A stretch of 64,000 bases of DNA from UBA5429 sp942493315. Its GTDB lineage: Bacteria > Bacteroidota > Bacteroidia > Bacteroidales > WCHB1-69. A model generated the notes under the pieces. That model was given only the letters and a program-made list of their open reading frames with translations, was not told the DNA's origin and did no database searches. The position numbers and the translations under genes were made by a program. Below are positions 15,165 to 22,946 of the stretch, one piece after another; the first letter of the stretch is position 1; each line of letters opens with the position of its first letter. Location: positions 434,001-498,000 of the forward strand of contig OW818690.1 in the NCBI GenBank assembly GCA_942493315.1. Reading direction: 5' to 3'.

Positions 15165-16490
15165 CTATTGAACTACAAACTTCATATTAATCTGGTTATC
15201 AATAGATAAAAAATAGATTCCGTTTGTCAAATCTTTAATCTCAATAGGTTGATCAAGATTAGTGAAGGTTGATTTACAAACTTTACCATTCATATCAATT
15301 ATTGTAATCCATTTGTAATCAGTTGTATTGCTGGAATTTTTAATAATTATGAACTCATTAGCGGGATTTGGATATATATAATATGAATGGATTATATTAT
15401 TTTGATTGATCCCATTTATAACCGTAGGAAGAAATAGATTTCTATAATTTTGCGCGAAAGCATATGGCCCACAACAGTTTACCGCATCCCAATTGATGCT
15501 CCAGGTCATCATTCCTCTCAAATCGGGATACCCATCTGGTTCAATCAGTGTGTAAGTTCCAGGTTTTGATCCTTCCCCTTTTAAATACCTGATAGCAGCG
15601 GCAACATCAGCAGTATCGGTAAAACCTCCACCGGCAGCAGTTACGCAAGCAGGAAGACCAACAGCTACCTTAGAAGCGGGTAATCCTGTAAAAAAACCAC
15701 CATTGGTATTGAATCCTCTGATGGTAGCTTCAGTAAGTGCCACAATAAAATCTGCGGTTCCCTGAGTGTAAATATTTCCATCTAATCCATAAATGGTACC
15801 GCTATTATACAACTGAACGGAAACAATATCAAGTTCATTTCGAAGAGCGTGAATAAGAGGCAGATAACCACCCCAGATGGAACCGTACCCTGACATTCCT
15901 CCTTGTACGTAAGCGGTTTCAGGAGCCATAGTCAACCACATTTTGTAGCCATGATTTTGCTCAAAAGTTGTCATAATAGACTGGATGGCACTGATTAGGT
16001 TTAATGTTCCGGGATCGGTTGGTGCAGCAATTGTTCCTGAAGCGTAAATACAATCCCCATGTTCAATATCGATATCAATTCCATCAAAACCATACGTTGT
16101 GATCAGGGTGTTCATGGAAGTAATAAAATTTTGTTTTTGGGTATTATCGGTTAGATTGATAACCCCTGTAGCTCCTCCAATGCTGAGTAATACTTTTTTC
16201 CCGCTATTTTGAAGTTGTTGAATATGGGCAATAAAATTGGGAGTTGTATATTGTTCAGGCACAAATACCATAGTCATATCATTATAAGAAGCAGGAATTG
16301 CAAAACTAACAATGATTACATTGTAGGTTGTATCAATATTATTTAATGGAATAAAAGGGGCATCGGTGGTGTTCCAGTTGTGCCAATAACCGATCAATGC
16401 GGGGGTTTGGGATTGAGCGACCTGATTGATAGAAAAGCAAATAATGATCCAAAGAAGGATTTGTTTTTTAAAAATAGATATCATGTTCAT
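15165..16490 (-). CDS. Secreted GH18 chitinase with T9SS domain
   Basis: 441 residues. A signal peptide (to about AQSQ) is followed by a glycoside hydrolase family 18 barrel. Strand 3 has KVLLSIGGATG and strand 4 the catalytic DGIDIDIE (DxxDxDxE, general acid Glu). The later MMTWSINWD motif is also present. The last ~75 residues are a T9SS sorting domain (YPNPANEF, GIYFLSI). It should hydrolyse chitin or chitooligosaccharides outside the cell; some GH18 enzymes instead act as endo-beta-N-acetylglucosaminidases on N-glycans, which the nearby PNGase F-like gene makes worth considering. Confidence 0.9.
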   Translation of the reverse strand: MNMISIFKKQILLWIIICFSINQVAQSQTPALIGYWHNWNTTDAPFIPLNNIDTTYNVIIVSFAIPASYNDMTMVFVPEQYTTPNFIAHIQQLQNSGKKVLLSIGGATGVINLTDNTQKQNFITSMNTLITTYGFDGIDIDIEHGDCIYASGTIAAPTDPGTLNLISAIQSIMTTFEQNHGYKMWLTMAPETAYVQGGMSGYGSIWGGYLPLIHALRNELDIVSVQLYNSGTIYGLDGNIYTQGTADFIVALTEATIRGFNTNGGFFTGLPASKVAVGLPACVTAAGGGFTDTADVAAAIRYLKGEGSKPGTYTLIEPDGYPDLRGMMTWSINWDAVNCCGPYAFAQNYRNLFLPTVINGINQNNIIHSYYIYPNPANEFIIIKNSSNTTDYKWITIIDMNGKVCKSTFTNLDQPIEIKDLTNGIYFLSIDNQINMKFVVQ

Positions 16491-16522
16491 AATGCCTTAA
16501 TATATTTGTTAAAATTGGAAGG

Positions 16523-16530
16523 CAAAATTA
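16523..16530 (-). promoter_or_regulatory. -7 box for the chitinase gene
   Basis: TAATTTTG on the minus strand, 33 bp before the ATG at 16490. Confidence 0.5.
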
Positions 16531-16570
16531 ATTTAAAAAAATTAGAAATCCAAATATTTAAAAAATCTAT

Positions 16571-17167
16571 TTACTTCTTAAATTTATAATTTAAGCCTAA
16601 ATAGGTACTCATTACGATATTATAGTGTGGAATAAACCCGGCAGAAATATCAAAATGATCATTTATAGCGTATTTGTATTCAATTTCACCACCGTACCAG
16701 ATAAATTTAGTTTGGTATTTATCCCCGGGTTCTCCATTGATCGGATGTGTTTGTACATAACCATCCAATTCATACCAGTTTCTTCTAAACATAAATGTTG
16801 GTCCAATTCCTAATTGTAACAGGTGTTTCCCGATTCTAAAAATTTTAACCCGAAATCCAATATGGGTAACGCCTGCGAAACGAGTTGCACAATCTGCAAA
16901 AAAAGTTTGAGCCACTTTAATAGATAAAATATCCTTGTAAACGAAATGATCATAAGAGGCAACTACTCCAAAATTAACAACAAAATAAGCATTTTTATCA
17001 AGCTTAAAAGGCATAAGATGAGCATTCAAAGGATCCCCTTTTGGATGTATGGCTAATCCGAAAAATTGAAGGCCAATATTGTTTTGAGAATAACCATTTG
17101 AGATAATTGAAATAATAATTGTTAAAATGGCTATTCTGTAAAATAATAATGTTTTCAATTTTCTCAA
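16571..17167 (-). CDS. Small outer-membrane beta-barrel protein
   Basis: 198 residues. A signal peptide (RIAILTIIISIISNGYSQ) precedes amphipathic strands and a C-terminal aromatic strand (TYLGLNYKFKK). The size and pattern suit an 8-stranded outer-membrane barrel. No enzymatic motif is seen. It is divergently arranged with the barrel-lipoprotein-rSAM operon at 17283-19451, with 115 bp between the two starts and promoter boxes on both strands, so co-regulation is possible. Confidence 0.6.
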   Translation of the reverse strand: MRKLKTLLFYRIAILTIIISIISNGYSQNNIGLQFFGLAIHPKGDPLNAHLMPFKLDKNAYFVVNFGVVASYDHFVYKDILSIKVAQTFFADCATRFAGVTHIGFRVKIFRIGKHLLQLGIGPTFMFRRNWYELDGYVQTHPINGEPGDKYQTKFIWYGGEIEYKYAINDHFDISAGFIPHYNIVMSTYLGLNYKFKK

Positions 17168-17204
17168 TTTATTAGTTAAAAATTAATTTATTCTTTTCGG
17201 GATG

Positions 17205-17212
17205 CAAAAATA
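17205..17212 (-). promoter_or_regulatory. -7 box for the 16571-17167 gene
   Basis: TATTTTTG on the minus strand, 37 bp before the ATG at 17167. Confidence 0.45.
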
Positions 17213-17256
17213 TATAAAATTGATATCATTAATCAGTTTTTCTTCAATTTTTTTTC

Positions 17257-17264
17257 TATCTTTG
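17257..17264 (+). promoter_or_regulatory. -7 box for the barrel-lipoprotein-rSAM operon
   Basis: TATCTTTG, 18 bp before the ATG at 17283. It is the only promoter-like box seen ahead of the three tightly packed genes that follow. Confidence 0.55.
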
Positions 17265-17282
17265 TCAGGTAAATTTTAAAAA

Positions 17283-18011
17283 ATGAAAATAACTGTTAAA
17301 GTACTCCTTTTAATAATTTTTATTACCGGGATTTCAAATGCAAACTTAAAGGCGCAAACTTATTTTCAAATAGGTTATAATGCTGGTTTTCCAAATGGTT
17401 TAGACAACTTGAATTATGTTATAAATCGGTATAATGAAACAAGATCATATTTAACAATTCCCATGGAGAAGATTAACTTTTTGGATGGGTTTACAGTAAC
17501 AATGGGTGGTAATTTTGGAGTAATTTTTGTTGATTTAGGATACACTGCGGGTATTCAACGTAGATTTGCAGAAGGAGAAATTTCAAATGTTTTAACACGA
17601 AGAGAACTTAAAGTTTCTACTCACGTTTTTGATATTGATATGGGATTGTGTTTGATCAATAAAAAATTTGGTGTTTTTTTAGGAGGTAGTATGAATATTG
17701 GAGGATTTTCAGTCAAAACCAGAGTAGCAGAAAGTACTGCAATAAATTCTGAAGACTGGACCAAGATAAATTTAGATGGGGATTTATATTTTACCTTAGG
17801 ATTATTTTTAAAATTTTGCTTTCCAAACCCCGGGTTTTATATTCAACCCTATTATCATTTTCCTTTAAACAGCATTTTTTCCAATGATATGAGTGATGTA
17901 AACGAGGCTCTCAATCCCTTTACTTATGAAAATGACCCATCGCCTTTGGATGTAAATAACGGTACTTTTGGAGTTAAGATAGGATTCTCAATTATTTTTG
18001 ATAATGAATAA
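17283..18011 (+). CDS. Outer-membrane beta-barrel protein in the rSAM operon
   Basis: 242 residues. A signal peptide ends near NLKAQ. The rest shows barrel-like alternation, with GFTVTMGGNFGVIFVDLGYTAG, repeated glycine-rich turns, and a C-terminal strand GVKIGFSIIF. No catalytic motif is visible. It lies 16 bp before the lipoprotein gene and very likely shares a transcript with it and the radical SAM gene, which makes it a possible outer-membrane partner of the modified lipoprotein. Confidence 0.62.
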   Translation: MKITVKVLLLIIFITGISNANLKAQTYFQIGYNAGFPNGLDNLNYVINRYNETRSYLTIPMEKINFLDGFTVTMGGNFGVIFVDLGYTAGIQRRFAEGEISNVLTRRELKVSTHVFDIDMGLCLINKKFGVFLGGSMNIGGFSVKTRVAESTAINSEDWTKINLDGDLYFTLGLFLKFCFPNPGFYIQPYYHFPLNSIFSNDMSDVNEALNPFTYENDPSPLDVNNGTFGVKIGFSIIFDNE

Positions 18012-18027
18012 ACAATTGATAAAAAAT

Positions 18028-18396
18028 ATGAAAAGTAAGGTTTTAAGGTTTTTATTAAAGAGCTTTTCTTTAACAGCGGTGCTTTTTGTTTTTCAGGCCT
18101 GCTATGGAACACCACAAGATTTTGAGCAAGATCTTCAAATTGAGGGAACTGTCGTGGATAAATCCTCCGGATTGCCCATTTTAGGCATTAAAGTACAATT
18201 AGGAGGAACACTGCAATACACCTATACAGATAGTTTGGGTAGATTTTATATGTATCAATACAATAATTATTCTGATTTTGTTCTTCAATTTTCTGATATT
18301 GACTCGCTTGATAATGGTCATTTTTTACCTTTAGATACGACCATTCAGTATAGTTCTCCCTATATGAACATTCCAATTGCTTTAGAACCAAAGTGA
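18028..18396 (+). CDS. rSAM-associated lipoprotein with carboxypeptidase-regulatory-like domain
   Basis: About 122 residues from ATG 18028. This start gives a clean signal peptide ending FQAC (Cys25). Upstream in-frame starts at 18004 (ATG) and 17998 (TTG) overlap the preceding gene. Right after the cysteine comes YGTP, then IEGTVVDKSSGLPILGIKVQLGG and TDSLGRFYMY, a carboxypeptidase-regulatory-like beta-sandwich. This architecture and the next gene fit the Bacteroidota family described as radical SAM-associated putative lipoproteins (TIGR04134-type). Modification by the neighbouring enzyme is inferred; no modified residue is known to me. Its stop overlaps the GTG of the rSAM gene. Confidence 0.78.
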   Translation: MKSKVLRFLLKSFSLTAVLFVFQACYGTPQDFEQDLQIEGTVVDKSSGLPILGIKVQLGGTLQYTYTDSLGRFYMYQYNNYSDFVLQFSDIDSLDNGHFLPLDTTIQYSSPYMNIPIALEPK

Positions 18397-19451
18397 GATT
18401 TGTAAAAAGAAAACTCATTAGGGCTTTTATCAAAGAGGAATCCCAAATTCATAATTTAAGATACCTCTTTTGGGAATGCACCCAAAGGTGTAATCTAAAT
18501 TGTTTACATTGTGGAAGTGATTGTTTACATGATAGTTCCTTTCCTGATATGCCATTGGAAGATTTTTTAAAAGTATTGGATGACATTAATAGTGTTCGTC
18601 ATGAGCAAATCATTGTTAATATAACAGGTGGAGAACCATTGCTGAGACCTGATATCGAACAATGTGGTTATGAAATCAGAAAAAGAGGATTTAGATGGAG
18701 TATTGTGACCAATGGATTTCTTTATACCCCTGAAAAACATACTGCACTAATGAATGCCGGAATGGGTGCAGCTACTTTAAGTATTGATGGATTGGAAGAT
18801 CAGCACAACTGGCTGAGAAATAATCCTCAAAGCTTTAATAAAGCAGTGGAAGCCATGAGATTGATGAATAAAGAAAAACGGTTGAATTTTGATGTGGTTA
18901 CTTGTATTAATCAAAAAAACATCAACCACTTAGAGTCATTATTTAAGTTTTTTAAAGAAGAGGGATTAAAAGCATGGCGTTTATTTACCATTGCACCTAT
19001 CGGCAGAGCAAAAGAGAACCCAGAATTGCAACTTTCCGGTGAACAGATCTCCCAATTATGGGATTTTATCATTCAAAAAAAGAAAGAATCTATGATGGAC
19101 ATCAACTTTAGTTGTGAAGCGTGGGCCGGACCGTTAGATGGGAAAATAAGAGATGGTTTTTTCTTTTGTCGTGCCGGAATCCATATTGGATCTGTTCTGA
19201 TTGATGGTTCAATAGGTGCTTGCCCCAATATTGACCGTTCTTTTGTTCAAGGGAATATTTATAAAGACCATTTTATGGAAGTTTGGAATCATAAATTTGA
19301 TCTTTATAGAAACAGAATCTGGATGAAGAAAGGTCTTTGTGAGAGATGTGATGGATTTAAGGATTGTCAAGGGGGAGGGTTTCATCTCAGAAAACCGGGA
19401 TGTGATGATCCTATTTTTTGCCATTATAAAGGGCGAAAGGCGAAAGGCTAA
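18393..19451 (+). CDS. Radical SAM/SPASM enzyme paired with lipoprotein (TIGR04133-like)
   Basis: 352 residues. Cys33, Cys37 and Cys40 (CNLNCLHC) form the CX3CX2C site for the SAM-binding 4Fe-4S cluster, and NITGGEPLLR follows. The C-terminal SPASM region has cysteines in FFCRAG, GACPN, LCERCDGFKDCQGG and GCDDPIFCHY, enough for auxiliary clusters. SPASM enzymes usually modify peptides or proteins made by an adjacent gene. Translation starts at GTG 18393, overlapping the lipoprotein stop by 4 bp (GTGA), so the two are translationally coupled. The final residues KGRKAKG and the stop are encoded by a heptamer repeat array. Confidence 0.88.
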   Translation: MRFVKRKLIRAFIKEESQIHNLRYLFWECTQRCNLNCLHCGSDCLHDSSFPDMPLEDFLKVLDDINSVRHEQIIVNITGGEPLLRPDIEQCGYEIRKRGFRWSIVTNGFLYTPEKHTALMNAGMGAATLSIDGLEDQHNWLRNNPQSFNKAVEAMRLMNKEKRLNFDVVTCINQKNINHLESLFKFFKEEGLKAWRLFTIAPIGRAKENPELQLSGEQISQLWDFIIQKKKESMMDINFSCEAWAGPLDGKIRDGFFFCRAGIHIGSVLIDGSIGACPNIDRSFVQGNIYKDHFMEVWNHKFDLYRNRIWMKKGLCERCDGFKDCQGGGFHLRKPGCDDPIFCHYKGRKAKG

Positions 19452-19516
19452 GGGCGAAAGGCGAAAGGCTAAGGGCGAAAGGCGAAAGGCTAAGGGCGAA
19501 AGGCTAAAGGCTAAGG
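19431..19516 (+). repeat. Heptamer tandem array, twelve units
   Basis: Units GGGCGAA, AGGCGAA and AGGCTAA run in one phase (consensus RGGCKAA). The three units recur in that order, giving a 21-bp higher-order period. The array begins inside the last codons of the rSAM gene and provides its TAA stop. Confidence 0.95.
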
Positions 19517-19526
19517 AATGAATAAT

Positions 19527-19574
19527 GAGCATTCGAGCATTCGAGCACACGAGCATTCGAACACATGAGCATAT
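19527..19574 (+). repeat. Octamer tandem array, six units
   Basis: GAGCATTC x2, GAGCACAC, GAGCATTC, GAACACAT, GAGCATAT in one phase, ending 6 bp before a promoter-like -7 box. It follows the heptamer array by 10 bp. Confidence 0.9.
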
Positions 19575-19580
19575 TTTTTG

Positions 19581-19588
19581 TATCTTTG
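19581..19588 (+). promoter_or_regulatory. -7 box for the methyltransferase gene
   Basis: TATCTTTG is followed by CAG. It lies about 195 bp before the ATG at 19784, implying an unusually long leader. Confidence 0.6.
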
Positions 19589-19629
19589 CAGTCTAAAATC
19601 ATTGGATGTTTAATACCATTACGGATATT

Positions 19630-19706
19630 GTGAAGTAGGAAGCTTTAGATCATTTTTCTAAGGTTTCACCTCATTGTTAATCTGACAAATTCTTGCCAGA
19701 TTTTTT
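19630..19706 (+). ncRNA. Candidate structured leader with terminator-like hairpin
   Basis: A two-part structure sits in the long leader. First, GTGAA (19630) can pair with TTCAC, enclosing CTTTAGA/TCTAAGG. Second, AATCTGACAA (19679-19688) pairs with TTGCCAGATT (19693-19702) with one mismatch, followed by four T residues. This is the shape of an aptamer or attenuator domain followed by an intrinsic terminator. A third stem, AAAAACAGA (19729) with TCTGTTTTT (19751), lies just before the start codon. Folding was done by eye and no known class was matched. Confidence 0.45.
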
Positions 19707-19783
19707 ACCATTTATTTCAATAAAACTGAAAAACAGAATAAAAAATCAGATCTGTTTTTCGCAAAAAATTAAAAATTACAACA

Positions 19784-20578
19784 ATGAATAACGAAAATTC
19801 AACAAAAAATCAAGAACATTCATCTGTCCACGATTTTGATATTAACATGATATGCGACTATTTTTCAACTATGGAACGTCAAGGACCTGGGAGTGATGAG
19901 ATGACACTTAAAGCATTAAGTTATATCAAACCATTGACTTCGAAATCCAAAGTAGCCGATATTGGTTGTGGAACAGGCAAACAAACCATAACTTTAGGGA
20001 AAAATATTCCTTCGAAAATTATTGCTATTGATCTTTTTCAAAAGTTTATTGACATTCTTTCTCACAATTGTGAGAAAGAAGGATTAAATCAAAAAATTAA
20101 AGGAGTCGTAGGAAATATGGAACAATTACCTTTTCAAAAGGAAGAATATGATCTTCTTTGGTCTGAAGGTGCGATCTATAATATTGGTTTTAAACGAGGG
20201 CTAGAGGAATGGCATAAATACCTCAAACAAGGTGCCTACATTGCAGTAACAGAAGCCTCCTGGTTTACATTAGAACGACCCCAAGAGATTGATCAATTTT
20301 GGATGGATGCTTATCCTGAAATCGACACAATTTCAAATAAGGTTCATCAAATGGAAGAGGCTGGTTATATACCGGTTTCAACTTTCATTTTGCCAGAAGA
20401 GTGTTGGATAGAAAACTTTTATGAATTACAAAAAACGGCTCGTAATATTTTTTTGGAAAAACATAAAGGGAATCCTACAGCAGAAGTACTAGCAGCCAAT
20501 GAAAAACGAGAGTATGAATTGTATCAAAAATACAAAAAGTATTATGGCTATGTATTTTACATTGGCCAAAAAATTTAA
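19784..20578 (+). CDS. Class I SAM-dependent methyltransferase
   Basis: 264 residues. VADIGCGTGKQTITLG (about residues 63-78) is SAM-binding motif I, AIDLF motif II, and GNMEQLPFQKEEYDLLWSEGAIYNIGF covers motifs III-IV. The start MxNxN...HDFDINMICDYFSTMERQGPGS is typical of a methyltransferase family widespread in Bacteroides and relatives whose substrate is unknown. It has a leader of about 190 nt with predicted hairpins. Its stop overlaps the convergent patatin-like gene by 4 bp. Confidence 0.82.
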   Translation: MNNENSTKNQEHSSVHDFDINMICDYFSTMERQGPGSDEMTLKALSYIKPLTSKSKVADIGCGTGKQTITLGKNIPSKIIAIDLFQKFIDILSHNCEKEGLNQKIKGVVGNMEQLPFQKEEYDLLWSEGAIYNIGFKRGLEEWHKYLKQGAYIAVTEASWFTLERPQEIDQFWMDAYPEIDTISNKVHQMEEAGYIPVSTFILPEECWIENFYELQKTARNIFLEKHKGNPTAEVLAANEKREYELYQKYKKYYGYVFYIGQKI

Positions 20579-22851
20579 AATGGGATACCTAAATTGATTG
20601 TCCAGGATTCTTCCATAGAATCAAATAGATGACCATAGATAATACGGATTGGACCGATGGGGGTAGTAGCACCTATCCCCACGTGCCAGCCGGACAAAAG
20701 AAAGAGAGATTCAATACTTTCAGGGAGGACAGTTGTATTGGGGTTAAAAAAAGTAACCGCCTCAACACCGGTATGAGCAAAAAAGTTTTTGAAGAAATTA
20801 TATTGGAAGGAAAGTCCTAATTTAGCATAGCCATTGGTTAGAACATGACCTTGTTTTAACCCCATCATGGTAATTTCGTTCATTTTATTTTGGAATTCCA
20901 TTCCTCCAATAATAAAACGTTCACTTAAAAACGGCGTTTTGATACAATAACCTGCATTGAAAACAGGATTTATGGTAAAATTTTTAATTTTAAAGTATTG
21001 TCTAAAATCAAATTTCATTAAAATATTATATTTTGACAATCCATCGGGATATACCAGACTAAGGGCATCACTCATTTTACCACCAATAACCTGTTTCATG
21101 TAAGTATTCAAATAAGTTCCTTTTGTAGGGTAAAAGGGATTATCCAAACTATTGATATTAAAATTTACTAAAGTATAATATTCAGAATATTTTAAGCTAT
21201 TAATTTCAAAAACATATTGCATTCCATCTTTAAATGAAACACCATAATAATTTCTACCGGCAGAAATATCAACTGTTCCATATTTCCAAAGACGGATTCT
21301 ACTACCCAATTTTACATTAAAATTATTAGAATAAAAAAAACCTAATGTATAGCTATTATTATTTTGGTCCCTTACAACATTGGGCATTTTTGTTCTATTT
21401 AAATGAAGATCTACATATAAACCGGCACGTTTTCCTTTAAACGGAATATATTCATAATTAAGTTGAGCCTTAGGAAATTCAGAAATTCCTAAATTTAATT
21501 TTAGTAATGAAGAAGGTAGAAGAAGATCAAAAAACTTTGTTCTCACCATCAATCCGGGTCCTTCAATTCCACTCAAATTCAATCCCAATTCCAATTGTTG
21601 ATCATCTTTATCTATAAAATTAAAAATCAATATATTGCGATTATTTTCCACAATAAAGTTGTAATGTACTAACTTAAATCTCAAAATATGGTAGAGTTTA
21701 TCAACAGCTTCAGAAAGTTGAATATTGGTTACTTCCATTCCGGGTTCAATATTACATAAAAACATGAGGTTTTTTATTGAAATTTTTTCCGTTCCAACAA
21801 TTCTGATCTCATCAATTTTTACGGGAGAACTATTGTTCATTTTAATTCTCACTTTTTTATGATTTTGTTGTTCTCCAATTTTCTTTAATGCATTATAAAT
21901 GAGGGGATCCCTTGCAGCCTGTTCTCCATACTTTATTAATTCCGGACCTTTTAAAAAATTCTCCGGAAGAATACTCATTACATTTGGAACTATATGAACA
22001 TCTAACAAAGGAATCAGTTCATTAGCTTCTTTGACACTTTGCAAAATGGCAGAGCGAGTTAAAATATCTACAAAATTTTTGATGTGATTTGGATCTTTAT
22101 CTCCTTCATATCCAGTTAAAGATCCAATAATGATATCAGCACCCATCTCTTTACATTCTAAAATGGGATAATTTCTTAAAATTCCGCCATCAACCAATAT
22201 CATGCTATCCATAATAACCGGGGAAAAAATGGAGGGCAGAGACATACTGCTTCTTATCGCTAAAGATAGATTTCCTTTACTAAACACGATGGGTTTTCCG
22301 GTTACTAAATCAGTTGCCACACATCGAAATGGAATTGGAAAATCATCGAAAGAACCACACAAATTACTCCTCCAGGTGAGCTCTTGCAGTAAACTAAGTA
22401 CTTTTTGACCTTGAATAAGTCCATTAGGCAAAGTGGGTAAATCTGTAAACGTAAAACTCATTTTTAGAGGTAATTCGGGATAATCCTGTTTCCAAAAAAT
22501 ATCGATCTCTTTGTAGCTAAGTTCATCTGACAAAATATTAACCCAATCCATATTAAGAACTAATTGTTCAATTTCATCAGGTGAATACCCCAGGCTATAA
22601 AGAGCTCCAATGATAGAGCCCATACTTGTTCCGGTTATATAATCGGGAATGATCCCACACTCTTCCATCACTTTCAAAACGCCAATATGAGCGATTCCTC
22701 TGGCAGACCCACCACTTAATACCAAACCAATTTTTGGAGGAGTATAGACCGAATCTGTTTGTATTGTTAAGGAATCCTGAGCATAGGTATTAAACCTGCA
22801 TATTATTATAATACAAATAATTAGAAGTGCTTTGAAACTGATTTTTTTCAT
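20575..22851 (-). CDS. Patatin-like phospholipase with POTRA and BamA-like barrel
   Basis: 758 residues. After a signal peptide (to about TYAQ) comes a patatin domain: GGSARG (residues 47-52, oxyanion hole), GTSMG with the nucleophile Ser76, and VDGG with Asp221 completing the Ser-Asp dyad. Around residues 340-410 lies a POTRA-like segment (VKIDEIRIVGTEKISIKNLM). The remainder is a 16-strand-type surface-antigen barrel ending SWTINLGIPF. This is the architecture of PlpD-type (type Vd) proteins, so the lipase would be placed at the outer membrane. The substrate is unknown. Confidence 0.88.
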   Translation of the reverse strand: MKKISFKALLIICIIIICRFNTYAQDSLTIQTDSVYTPPKIGLVLSGGSARGIAHIGVLKVMEECGIIPDYITGTSMGSIIGALYSLGYSPDEIEQLVLNMDWVNILSDELSYKEIDIFWKQDYPELPLKMSFTFTDLPTLPNGLIQGQKVLSLLQELTWRSNLCGSFDDFPIPFRCVATDLVTGKPIVFSKGNLSLAIRSSMSLPSIFSPVIMDSMILVDGGILRNYPILECKEMGADIIIGSLTGYEGDKDPNHIKNFVDILTRSAILQSVKEANELIPLLDVHIVPNVMSILPENFLKGPELIKYGEQAARDPLIYNALKKIGEQQNHKKVRIKMNNSSPVKIDEIRIVGTEKISIKNLMFLCNIEPGMEVTNIQLSEAVDKLYHILRFKLVHYNFIVENNRNILIFNFIDKDDQQLELGLNLSGIEGPGLMVRTKFFDLLLPSSLLKLNLGISEFPKAQLNYEYIPFKGKRAGLYVDLHLNRTKMPNVVRDQNNNSYTLGFFYSNNFNVKLGSRIRLWKYGTVDISAGRNYYGVSFKDGMQYVFEINSLKYSEYYTLVNFNINSLDNPFYPTKGTYLNTYMKQVIGGKMSDALSLVYPDGLSKYNILMKFDFRQYFKIKNFTINPVFNAGYCIKTPFLSERFIIGGMEFQNKMNEITMMGLKQGHVLTNGYAKLGLSFQYNFFKNFFAHTGVEAVTFFNPNTTVLPESIESLFLLSGWHVGIGATTPIGPIRIIYGHLFDSMEESWTINLGIPF

Positions 22852-22877
22852 CTGTACCTTTTGTAATAATTTTTCCG

Positions 22878-22885
22878 CAAATATA
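22878..22885 (-). promoter_or_regulatory. -7 box for the patatin-like gene
   Basis: TATATTTG on the minus strand, 26 bp before the ATG at 22851. Confidence 0.55.
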
Positions 22886-22946
22886 TATAATGTATGAACA
22901 CTAAATCCAAAAAAAACATTAATTTAGTGCCCTAAATCGATTCCTC

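Noticed and set aside
19209..19556. Minus-strand reading frame with repeated LAFRLSP units
   Set aside because: It is the antisense translation of the heptamer array and of the rSAM gene; a 7-bp unit in 21-bp periods gives a repetitive peptide in any open frame.
19431..19574. Possible CRISPR array
   Set aside because: The units are contiguous 7- and 8-mers with no spacers, and no cas genes are present.
19589..19783. A known SAM or SAH riboswitch
   Set aside because: I could not match the conserved core of any SAM or SAH class by eye, so only an unnamed structured leader is proposed.
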